Assembly (NCBI RefSeq): GCF_029633865.1
Contig: NC_079230.1
Location: 35,681,405 to 35,745,404 of the forward strand
Source of the DNA: Lampris incognitus
Lineage: Eukaryota; Chordata; Actinopteri; Lampriformes; Lampridae
Direction: 5' to 3'
Length of the DNA: 64,000 nt
The notes beneath the pieces were generated by a model. The model searched no databases, was not told the origin of the DNA, and saw only the letters and a list, made by a program, of their open reading frames with translations. Within the stretch, counting starts at the first letter, position 1, and each line of letters opens with the position of its first letter. Positions 32,701-41,100 of this stretch are shown here, piece after piece. The translations under genes were made by a program, and so were the position numbers.

Positions 32701-32847
32701 ACAGCAAAACTCCTGAGGGAACTAGGAGTCAGGGGGCAGGCCCACAGGAGAGTGATCAAAGAGCTAGCCAACACTGCTGAGAGGACTAGCCACTGGATCT
32801 GGCTCAAAAGGAGAGACGCCGTCTGGGCTGCCAGGGTGAACAGCTAA
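29752..32847 (+). CDS. RLE retrotransposon RT-endonuclease protein (1031 aa)
   Basis: This is an uninterrupted frame. Residues about 80-150 are very basic (RQKEIDR-like, KERRQLRKQWRKATEGE). RT motifs follow: SMSAPGPNGIQYRLYK, GGILIPKEKN, LDLANAFGSVPH, GIMAGCTISPLAFIMAMELV and the catalytic AYMDD with YMDD at 470-473. A zinc knuckle is C805-C808-H816-C821. The endonuclease has RPD at 916-918 and ELT at 933-935, then KKLRY, consistent with the PD-(D/E)XK restriction-like fold. Such proteins nick a target and prime reverse transcription there. The annotated start is the first in-frame ATG after the TAA at 29644, so the native protein was probably longer. Confidence 0.9.
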   Translation: MDSGLEPGQPQPAAERKMEGRKPQILWPKSSQKIEWETINSDLVLLLEGQKGTVERKLENMGAIIYSYGVERFGVKEKIPSRQKDPSTQLKSRRQREIDRLVKERRQLRKQWRKATEGERVGLDALQAEIKQHLTKLRRAEHLRRQHKRKERARTRFYSNPYSFVKSLFDSKKNGSLRVPIRDLEEHLKKTYSDVRRHEPVTIPDDMPPIHPPDHHMDTRPPTWSEVERTVKQARSMSAPGPNGIQYRLYKNTPGVLKYLWKLMKVAWQKRVIPRAWRRAGGILIPKEKNSSCISQFRQISLLNVEGKIFFSVIAQRLSTFLQRNNFVDTSVQKAGIRGFSGCLEHANIIWHQIQAAKKERRDLHVVFLDLANAFGSVPHKILWTAFDFFHVPKNITELVKTYFQDLQFCVTTQNTTTTWQHLEIGIMAGCTISPLAFIMAMELVIRASRWVVGGERSRNGLRLPPIRAYMDDLTTIATTKPCTRRLLQKLQENIKWARMEFKPSKSHSISIVKGQLVDERFCISDQPIPTVREKPIKSLGRWYNADLKDTQQLEQLHQDTISGIRQINNTALPGKLKLWCFQFVVLTRLMWPITMYEVSLSHANRLERLVNSQVRKWLGLPRCLSSVGLYSNGALALPISSLVEEFKCAKVRLDMSLTESRDPIVRGVAPTLATGKKWTPASAVLEAKSALCHRDVVGHVQQGRGGLGLGIKTPTWQKATTTERRTMVVEEVRRQEEAARCAKAVAQAKQGRWMRWEGVEKRKLTWSELWSMESNRLSFIIKATYDVLPSPISLNLWFGENPSCSLCTAPATLKHILVGCKTSLTQGRYTWRHNQVLRCLAAELDCKRVSINAQPFNNQEGPRRFPAFIREGDKLKANPSLPNLGSLNSARDWEMRVDLGQKLIFPTEITTTTLRPDLVLWSNAYQLAYIIELTVPWEDAVDEAYERKKLRYANLAAEAEDRGWKVKVRPVEVGCRGFVASSTAKLLRELGVRGQAHRRVIKELANTAERTSHWIWLKRRDAVWAARVNS

Positions 32848-33076
32848 CCACAGGTCACACACCCAGGACCGATCAACCTGTGGTGGGCCTGCCTCAGCGG
32901 AGGGTGTCTTGTGATAAAAGGCCGAAACACCCTGTGATGCTGAGGTACACAACTGATGATGTGTCCTGGTGGTGGCAATGTCACCTTGGCAGACATCTCC
33001 AGTTTGATCTCCACTGAATCTGTTGCAGTGCAAACACTAGGGATTTTAACAACCAGTCCTTTTTTTGAATCGTGAG

Positions 33077-33460
33077 ACAGTGGCACTGACGAAAAGACAG
33101 GAGGTGGCAGAGTTGACGATGATAAGATTTTCATTGGGAGTGAAGAAGAAGGACATGATTAGGAATGAGCATATCAGGTTAGATGGTTTGGAGACAAAGC
33201 AAGAAAGAGAAGATTGAGATGGTTTGGACATATGTGGAGGAGAGATGCTGGGTATATTTGGAGGAGGATGCTGAATATGGAGCTGCTAGGGAAGAGGAAA
33301 AGAGGAAGGCCAAAGAGGTTTATGGATGTGGTGAGGGAGGACATGCAGGTGGCTGGTTTGACAGAGGAAGATGCAGAGGACAGGAAGAAATGGAAACAGA
33401 TGATCTGCTGTGGCGACCCCTAGCGGGAGCAACCAAAAGTAGTAGTAGTAGTAGTAGTAG
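33077..33460 (+). pseudogene. RTE-like element copy A3, right part and tail
   Basis: Continues the ORF cut at 27789: DSGTDEKT-type broken reading, then KIEMVWTYVEERCWVY, with the proper frame giving MRWFGHMWRRDAGYIWRRML, NMELLGKRKRGRPKRFM and DRKKWKQMICCGDP. The tail is (AGT)n at 33439-33463. The last residues before the stop (CCGDP) correspond to the RCGAP of A1 and A2. Confidence 0.85.
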
Positions 33461-33789
33461 TAGTATTTATTTATTCATTCATTTGTTTACTCATCTATTT
33501 ATTTCTGTATATACTTGAGCATTTTAAAAATGTATTTATTACTTTATTTATTTCCTAATAGGTCAGGTTTGGTCCTCCATATATGTGTTCTTGAGCCATG
33601 GTTTGTCTACAACAAGTATAGGCAGCCATGTGCCATACAGTGCTGAGAGTATGCAGGTTTTCCATCCAACTGCTCACCAAACCACATGATTTCAGTGATT
33701 ACTTTGTCCTCTTAGTCGAAAGATGTGCTAGTCACCTGGTGATATTACCTGGTGTAGTAAGTGTTTAGATAGATGACCGATATATATAG
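33461..33789. other. Intron 2 segment, AT-rich
   Basis: TATTTATT-type simple sequence to about 33555, then unremarkable intron. No gene seen. Confidence 0.6.
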
Positions 33790-35815
33790 ATGTACTTTGG
33801 AGACCAAGAGGAGGAAGAGAGTGAAGGCAGACCCACAGATCAAATAGTGGAAGTTGAAGAAGGAAGACTGTTGTGTGGAGTTCAAGGAGGAGCTAAGAGG
33901 CACTGGGTGGTAGTGAAGAGTTGCTGGATGGCTGGTCAACCACTGCAGAAATAGTGAGGGAGACAGCTAGGAAGGTACTTGGTGTATCACCAGGACAGAG
34001 GAAGGAAGAAAATGAGACTTGGTGGTGGAATGAGGAAGTACAGCAAAGTATACAGAGGAAGAGGTTGGCAAAGAAGAAGTGGGATAATCAGAGAGATGAA
34101 GAAAGTAGACAGGAGTACAAGGAGATGTAGCGTAAAGTGAAGAGAGGGTGGCAAAGGAAAAGGCGTATGGTGAGTTGTATGAGAGGTTAGACACTAAGGA
34201 AGGAGAAAAGGACTTGTACCAATTGGCTAGACAGAGGGGCCAAGCTGGGAAGGATGTACAACGGGTTAAGGTGATCAAGGATAGAGATGTAAATTTGCTG
34301 ACAAGCAAGGAGAGTATGCTGAGAAGGTGGAAGGAGTACTTTGAGGGGCTGATTAATGAAGAAAATGAGAGAGAGAGAAGGTTGGATGATGTGGGGATAG
34401 TGAATCAGGAAATGCAGTGGATTAGCAAGGAGGAAGTGAGGACAGCTATGAAGAGGATAAAGCATGGAAAGGCAGTTGGGTCCTGATGACATACCTGTGG
34501 AGGCATGGAGATGTTTAGGAGAGATGGCAGTGGGGTTTTTATCTAGATTTTCTAACACAATCTTGGAAAGTGAGAGGATGCCTGAGGAGTGGAGAAAAAG
34601 CATACTGGTACCGATTTTCAAGAACAAGGGTGATCTGCAGAACTGTAGCAACTACAGAGGTATAAAGTTGATCAGCCACAGCATGAAGATATGGGAAAGA
34701 GTAATAGAAGCTAGGTTAAGAGGAGAGGTGACAATTAGCAAGCAGCAGTATGGTTTCATGCCACGAAAGAGCACCACAGATGTGATGTTTGCTTTGAGAA
34801 TGTTGATTGGGAAGTAATAGTAATAATAATAATGATAAATCAAACTTAAATAGCGCTTTTCTAATATTCAGAGTCGCTTTACAATAAACTGGGTGAAACA
34901 AGACAACAGATAAACATAACACAGACATACAGGGGTGGATGGGAAGGGGGACTACGAGAGGGAGAAGTGGCAGCCACACACAATGCCAGCAGTACTCTCT
35001 GACTTAGACAGATACAGAAGTATATAGAGAAGGCCAGAAGAAGTTACATTGTGTCTTTGTGGATTTACAGAAAGCATATGACAGGGTGCCAAGAGAGGAG
35101 GTGTGGTATTGTATATGGAATTTGGGCGTTGCAGAGAAGTGTAGGAGTGGTGCAGGATATGTATAAGGGAAGTGTGACAGTGGTGAGGTGTGTGGTTGGA
35201 ATGACAGATGGGTTCAAGGTGGAGGTGGGATTACATCAAGGATCGGCTCTGAGCCCTTTCTTGTTTGCAATGGTGATGGACAGGTTGACGGACAAGATCA
35301 GGCAGGAGTCTCTTTGGACTATGATGTTTGCGGATGACATTGTGATCTGTAGCGAGAGTAGGGTGCAGGTTGAGGAGAGCCTGGGGAGGTGGAGGTATGC
35401 ACTGGAGAGAAGAGGAATGAAAGTCAGTTGGAACAAGATGGAATACCTATGTGTGAATGAGAGGGAGGACAGTGGAATGGGGAGGATGCAAGGAGTACAG
35501 GTGATGAAGGTGGATGAGTTTAAATACTCTGTGTTAACTGATCAAAGTAATGGGGAGTGTGGAAAAGAGGTGAAGAGGAAGGTGCAGGCAGGGTGGAGTG
35601 GGTGGAGAAGAGTGTCAGGAGTGATTTGCGACAGAAGGGTACCAGCAAGAGTTAAAGGGAAGGTTTACAAGATGGTTGTGAGACCAGCTATGTTCTATGG
35701 TTTTGGAGACAGTGGTACTGCTGAAAAGACAGGAGGTAGAGCTGGAGGTGGCAGAGTTGAAGATGCTAGGATTTTCGTTGGGTGTGATGAAGAAGGACAG
35801 GATTAGGAACGAGTC
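33790..35815 (+). pseudogene. RTE-like element copy A4, RT-containing part
   Basis: The longest copy of the family. From 33921, broken frames give the endonuclease-RT linker (RETARKVLGVSPGQRKEE, NETWWWNEEVQQSIQRKRLA). 34148-34817 carries HGKAVG/GPDDIPVEAWR, KSILVPIFKNKGDLQNCSNY and KQQYGFMPRKSTTDVMFALR. A 200-bp insertion follows. 35025-35806 carries VFVDLQKAYDRVPREE (in another frame), HQGSALSPFLFAMVMDRLTD, the catalytic MFADDIVICSES, and EYLCVNERED. The YGFMPRKSTTD and FADDIVI motifs fit an RTE-like clade. It is interrupted at 35816 by a hAT element and resumes at 43688. Many frameshifts are present. Confidence 0.85.
34817..35016. mobile_element. 200-bp repeat insertion in RTE-like copy A4
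   Basis: It is flanked by a 6-bp duplication, gaagta, at 34811-34816 and 35017-35022. It begins with an AATAATAAT run, followed by AAATAGCGCTTTTCTAATAT and TCGCTTTACAATAAACTGGG, phrases common in a short fish repeat. RTE-like coding joins cleanly across it. The class is unknown. Confidence 0.75.
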
Positions 35816-35953
35816 TTTTAGAGCCCGGGTTTCAAAGTGGGGGCCGCCAGGAGGCGCTAGTGGGTCTGGGAGAGGAAAATTAAAAATGCAGTTAAAAAAA
35901 ATAATAATACAAATAAAATTAAACATATCAACACATAAATTTCAATTCAAATT

Positions 35954-37222
35954 GTCTGTGAATGTTCTCATTCATCCAGGTCATGGTTATCCAAAGGAAT
36001 TGAATCAAGTGCAACTGGACTTGGTATATATCCATGAAGACGTTTCGCCTCTCATCCAAGAGGCTTCATCAGTTCGTGCCTTTCTGACTAGACCAAGCTA
36101 GTCTGACTGGCTGGTGATGAAACTCAGATATGTATCCTCTTTGGAGTTATCAGAGCTATTGATGTCCATGGCTCTTTGTGTTCCAATGTTTAGCAACGCC
36201 CGTCGTTACCGAGGTATTGATATGCGTGGCTTTTTTGTGTTCCGATGTTTAGCCACGCCCATCGTTATCAGAGCTATTAATGTGCATGGCTGTTTGTGAG
36301 CCGATGTTAAGCAGCGACGGTTGTTGGGGGTGTTAGTTTCGACTTCGTTAGTGCTCCATTCAGTGGTCACGAGTCGTTGGGGCCGTTAGTGACCGACTGT
36401 TGTTCTTGGAGGCTAGGCTTCTTGAGTCTCCTGGGTAGAGATGAAAGGACGGCATTGTAAGTGGGAGATAGGTGGTGTCGCAGACCTCCTCCTCTGTTGA
36501 GGGATGGTTTTTCCAGTTTCGCATAGATGCCTTCCTTCACCCCTCTTTCAAACCATCTATCTTCCCTGTCCAAAATGTGTACGTTGCTGTCCTCGAAGGA
36601 GTGTGTCTTCTCCTTTAGGTGTAGATAGACTGCTGAGTCTTGTCCTGAGGAGTTTGGCCTTCTGTGTTGGGCCATCCGTTTGTGTAGTGGTTGTTTGGTT
36701 TCTCCTATGTATAGGTCAGTGCAATCCTCATTGCATTGTTCCAGCATACACCAGATTGCTTTTTTGGGTGTGTGGTACACGGTCTTTGGGATGAACCAGT
36801 CTTTGCGGCTACCCCAGTTGGACCTTTGTGAAAACTGCAACACGTTCCAAAAAGACCAACCGGGTGAGCAGTGAGGAGAAGAGGAACAGAAGGAATAACA
36901 TAGTCATTCCGTATGTTTCTGGGGTCTCCGAGAAACTCAGGAGAATTTTTAACGAACACCGCATCCCGGTATACTTCAAACCCAGCAACACACTCCGATA
37001 AAGACTGGTTCATCCCAGAGACCATGGACCATGGACCATGGACATCAATAGCTCTGATAACGACTCCAAAGAGGATAAATATCTGAGTTTCATCACCAGC
37101 CAGTCAGACTAGCTGGGTCTAGTCAGAAAGGCACGAACTGATGAAGCCTCTTGGATGAGAGGCGAAATGTCTTCACGGATATATACCAAGTCCAGTTGCA
37201 CTTGATTCAGTTCCTTTGGATA
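35954..37222 (-). mobile_element. Penelope-like element, copy 1, with inverted ends
   Basis: It is flanked by a 13-bp duplication, ttcaattcaaatt, at 35941-35953 and 37223-37235. About 200 bp at the left end (starting GTCTGTGAATGTTCTCATTC, or from GGTTATCCAAAGGAATTGAA) recur inverted at the right (37020-37222, including GATGAAGCCTCTTGGATGAG). Between them, on the minus strand, lie the end of the RT and a GIY-YIG domain. Terminal repeats in direct or inverted order are characteristic of Penelope elements. It is 5'-truncated. Confidence 0.9.
36367..37016 (-). pseudogene. Penelope RT end and GIY-YIG endonuclease, copy 1
   Basis: Minus-strand pieces are IPVYFKPSNTL (RT C-terminus, near 36990-36955), then the frame 36843-36367 with KTVYHTPKKAIWCMLEQCNE, CTDLYIGETKQPLHKRMAQH (the GIY-YIG core as DLYIGET), SAVYLHLKEKTHSFEDSNVH and REDRWFERGVKEGIYAKLEK. 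The GIY-YIG endonuclease cuts the target for priming. A frameshift near 36840 and loss of most of the RT inactivate it. Copy 2 (61156-61698) has the same residues. Confidence 0.9.
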
Positions 37223-37235
37223 TTCAATTCAAATT

Positions 37236-37460
37236 CAATTCATAAGATTATTGTGCCGGTTTAAAATAAAATATCAGTTGTTATAAATCCTTCCATACCG
37301 AAATGAGGTCTTTACCACGCCCTTCTTTCAATCGCAGCCAATAAATAACTAACCATCTGCCTGTCAGTCAAAGCATTACGTTTAGCTGCTAACTGCTGCC
37401 TGAACGTGTTAATAAAATCACACGTTAGCTTACGACTGCTACTTACGCTAGCAAGCTAAC
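37236..37460. other. hAT 5' non-coding sequence
   Basis: Belongs to the hAT element, before its start codon. It contains CACACGTTAGCTTACG- and GCTAGCAAGCTAAC-type sequence. No gene. Confidence 0.5.
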
Positions 37461-38060
37461 TGTTGTGGTTACACCGCCCCGAGCTGCCTCCCCGGCACAT
37501 TCAATCCACTCCCCCAGCTCGGACGTGCCGGAAACATCCGAGCGCTCTGAGGAGTCGAGCGCTGCACCAGGTGTTTGCCATCATCCATCAGGCACACCTG
37601 CGGCAATCAGGCAGCCCTCTACAAGAAGCCTGCCAGAACGTCTCTCCGTGCTTCGACGTACTGAACCCTGCGGACTCTCCCTCCGCGACTTCCACGGCTC
37701 CCCGCGTCTCCCTCGCTCCTCACCCCCAGCGACCTTCACGTTTCCCCCCCCGGACCTCTCCAGCGATCTCCCTCTGTATCTCTCTACCTGGACCCCTCCT
37801 ATTCGGACTTGACTTCCTGGCTGTCGGACCCGGACTTCCTCGGACAACCCCTTGCTCTACGGATTCGGACTTTGCTAGCCAGGCGCACATCATCTCAACA
37901 AACGCCCACCTGAGACTCACCTGTCATTCTCCCCTGTGGCAGTGTTTGTTTTTCTTCCCTGCATTAAATCGCCCTTCGGGTTATCCCGGTGCTCTGTTGT
38001 CTGTCTGTCCTTTTGGATTTCGCTACACTGGCCTCTGGTCTTCATTAGTGAAATGTAACA
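37461..38060 (+). mobile_element. Gypsy-family solo LTR, plus orientation
   Basis: The 600-bp sequence starts TGTTGTGGTTACACCGCCCC and ends AATGTAACA. The first 200 bp match the Gypsy LTR of 44747-50751 read on the minus strand (for example CCCCGGCAC and GAAACATCCGAGCGCTC). The internal region is absent. Flanks are ctaac and cttaa, a poor match, so the target duplication has decayed or the limits are off by one or two bases. The frames of 115-200 codons inside are incidental. Confidence 0.85.
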
Positions 38061-38124
38061 CTTAACGTTAGTTTTTTTCTGTGTCCGTGGAATTTAGCTA
38101 GTTAGCTGGTGCTAGCTTAAAATA

Positions 38125-38160
38125 ATGGAGAAGTTTTTGAAGAGAAAAACGTCAGATAAG
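38125..38160 (+). pseudogene. hAT transposase start fused to the minisatellite
   Basis: ATG at 38125 begins MEKFLKRKTSDK, a basic start like many hAT-family proteins. The frame then enters the 21-bp array in phase (QTGDSN units) and stays open to 40050, 641 codons. Transposase-like sequence resumes only after the array, in several frames at 43090-43330. The original protein is therefore interrupted by repeat growth and frameshifts. Confidence 0.6.
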
Positions 38161-41100
38161 CAGACTGGAGACAGCAACGAGCAGACTGGAGACAGCAACC
38201 AGCAGACTGAAGGCAGCAACCAGCAGACTGGAGACAGCAACCAGCAGACTGGAGACAGCAACCAGCAGACTGGAGACAGCAACCAGCAGACTGGAGACAG
38301 CAACCAGCAGACTGGAGACAGCAACCAGCAGATTGAAGGCAGCAGCCTGGAGACAGCAACGAGCAGCCTGGAGACAGCAACGAGCAGCCTGGAGACAGCA
38401 ACGGGCAGACTGGAGACAGCAACGGGCAGACTGAAGGCAGCAACCAGCAGACTGAAGGCAGCAACGAGCAGCCTGGAGACAGCAACGGGCAGACTGGAGA
38501 CAGCAACGGGCAGACTGGAGACAGCAACGGGCAGACTGGAGACAGCAACGGGCAGACTGGAGACAGCAACGGGCAGACTGGAGACAGCAACGGGCAGACT
38601 GAAGGCAGCAACCAGATCACTGAAGGCAGCAACGAGCAGACTGGAGGCAGCAACGAGCAGACTGGAGACAGCAACGAGCAGACTGGAGACAGCAACCAGC
38701 AGACTGGAGACAGCAACCAGCAGACTGGAGACAGCAACCAGCAGACTGAAGGCAGCAACCAGCAGACTGGAGGCAGCAACCAGCAGACTGGAGGCAGCAA
38801 CCAGCAGACTGGAGGCAGCAACGAGCAGCCTGGAGGCAGCAACGGGCAGACTGGAGACAGCAACGGGCAGACTGGAGACAGCAACGGGCAGACTGGAGGC
38901 AGCAACGAGCAGCCTGGAGACAGCAACGGGCAGACTGGAGACAGCAACGGGCAGACTGGAGACAGCAACGGGCAGACTGGAGACAGCAACGGGCAGACTG
39001 GAGACAGCAACGGGCAGACTGGAGACAGCAACCGGCAGCCTGGAGACAGCAACCGGCAGCCTGGAGACAGCAACCGGCAGCCTGGAGACAGCAACCGGCA
39101 GCCTGGAGACAGCAACGAGCAGACTGGAGACAGCAACGGGCAGCCTGGAGACAGCAACGGGCAGCCTGGAGACAGCAACGGGCAGACTGAAGGCAGCAAC
39201 CAGCAGACTGAAGGCAGCAACGAGCAGCCTGAAGACAGCAACGGGCAGACTGGAGACAGCAACGGGCAGACTGGAGACAGCAACGGGCAGACTGGAGACA
39301 GCAACGGGCAGACTGGAGACAGCAACGGGCAGACTGGAGACAGCAACGGGCAGACTGAAGGCAGCAACCAGATCACTGAAGGCAGCAACGAGCAGACTGG
39401 AGACAGCAACGAGCAGACTGGAGACAGCAACCAGCAGACTGGAGACAGCAACCAGCAGACTGGAGGCAGCAACCAGCAGACTGGAGGCAGCAACGAGCAG
39501 CCTGGAGGCAGCAACGGGCAGACTGGAGACAGCAACGGGCAGACTGGAGACAGCAAACAGCAGACTGGAGGCAGCAACGAGCAGCCTGGAGGCAGCAACG
39601 AGCAGCCTGGAGACAGCAACGGGCAGACTGGAGACAGCAACGGGCAGACTGGAGACAGCAACGGGCAGACTGGAGACAGCAACGGGCAGACTGGAGACAG
39701 CAACGGGCAGACTGGAGACAGCAACGGGCAGACTGGAGACAGCAACCGGCAGCCTGGAGACAGCAACCGGCAGCCTGGAGACAGCAACCAGCAGACTGGA
39801 GACAGCAACGAGCAGACTGGAGACAGCAACGAGCAGCCTGGAGACAGCAACGAGCAGCCTGGAGACAGCAACGAGCAGACTGGAGAAGACTGGAGACAGC
39901 AACGGGCAGACTGGAGAAGACTGGAGACAGCAACGGGCAGACTGGAGACAGCAACGGGCAGACTGGAGACAGCAACCGGCAGCCTGGAGACAGCAACCGG
40001 CAGCCTGGATACAGCAACGGGCAGACTGGAGACAGCAACGGGCAGACTGAAGGCAGCAACGGGCAGACTGGAGACAGCAACCGGCAGCCTGGAGACAGCA
40101 ACCGGCAGCCTGGAGACAGCAACCGGCAGCCTGGAGACAGCAACCGGCAGACTGGAGACAGCAACGATCAGCCTGGAGACGGCAACGGGCAGCCTGGAGA
40201 CGGCAACGGGCAGCCTGGAGACAGCAACGGGCAGCCTGGAGACAGCAACGGGCAGCCTGGAGACAGCAACGGGCAGCCTGGAGACAGCAACGGGCAGCCT
40301 GGAGACAGCAACGGGCAGCCTGGAGACAGCAACGGGCAGACTGGAGACAGCAACGGGCAGACTGGAGACAGCAACGGGAAGCCTGGAGACAGCAACGAGC
40401 AGACTGGAGACAGCAACCAGCAGACTGAAGGCAGCAACCAGCAGACTGAAGGCAGCAACCAGCAGACAGGAGACAGCAACCAGCAGACAGGAGACAGCAA
40501 CCAGCAGACTGGAGACAGCAACGAGCAGACTGGAGACAGCAACGGGCAGACTGGAGACAGCAACGAGCAGCCTGGAGACAGCAACGAGCAGCCTGGAGAC
40601 AGCAACGAGCAGCCTGGAGACAGCAACGAGCAGACTGAAGGCAGCAACCGGCAGACAGGAGGCAGCAACCGGCAGACAGGAGACAGCAACGGGCAGACTG
40701 GAGACAGCAAACAGCAGACTGGAGACAGCAACCGGCAGACTGAAGGCAGCAACGAGCAGCCTGGAGACAGCAACGGGCAGACTGAAGGCAGCAGCCTGGA
40801 GACAGCAACGGGCAGACTGGAGAAGACTGGAGACAGCAACGGGCAGACTGGAGACAGCAACGGGCAGACTGGAGACAGCAACGGGCAGACTGGAGACAGC
40901 AACGGGCAGACTGGAGACAGCAACGGGCAGCCTGGAGACGGCAACGAGCAGCCTGGAGACGGCAACGAGCAGATTGGAGACGGCAACAGGCAGCCTGGAG
41001 ACAGCAACCGGCAGACTGAAGGCAGCAACGAGCAGCCTGGAGACAGCAACCAGCAGACTGGAGACAGCAACCAGCAGACTGAAGGCAGCAACGAGCAGAC

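Larger units (their letters stand above)
29180..33075 (+). mobile_element. RLE-type non-LTR retrotransposon, near full-length copy b
   Basis: The 3896-bp element lies between the end of copy a and the resumed RTE-like sequence. It has a 5' UTR with a strong hairpin (29318-29348), a zinc-finger frame (29428-29646), the main ORF (29752-32847) and a short 3' UTR ending TTTTTTTGAATCGTGA. A single ORF with N-terminal zinc finger, RT, CCHC knuckle and C-terminal PD-(D/E)XK endonuclease is the plan of the R2, R4/Rex6, NeSL and Hero clades. By recall the sequence is closest to Hero/NeSL-like fish elements, but the clade needs a tree. There is no poly(A) tail. Confidence 0.88.

Noticed and set aside
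37463..38065. 200-codon Pro/Ser-rich frame
   Set aside because: It lies inside a solo LTR and has no family resemblance.
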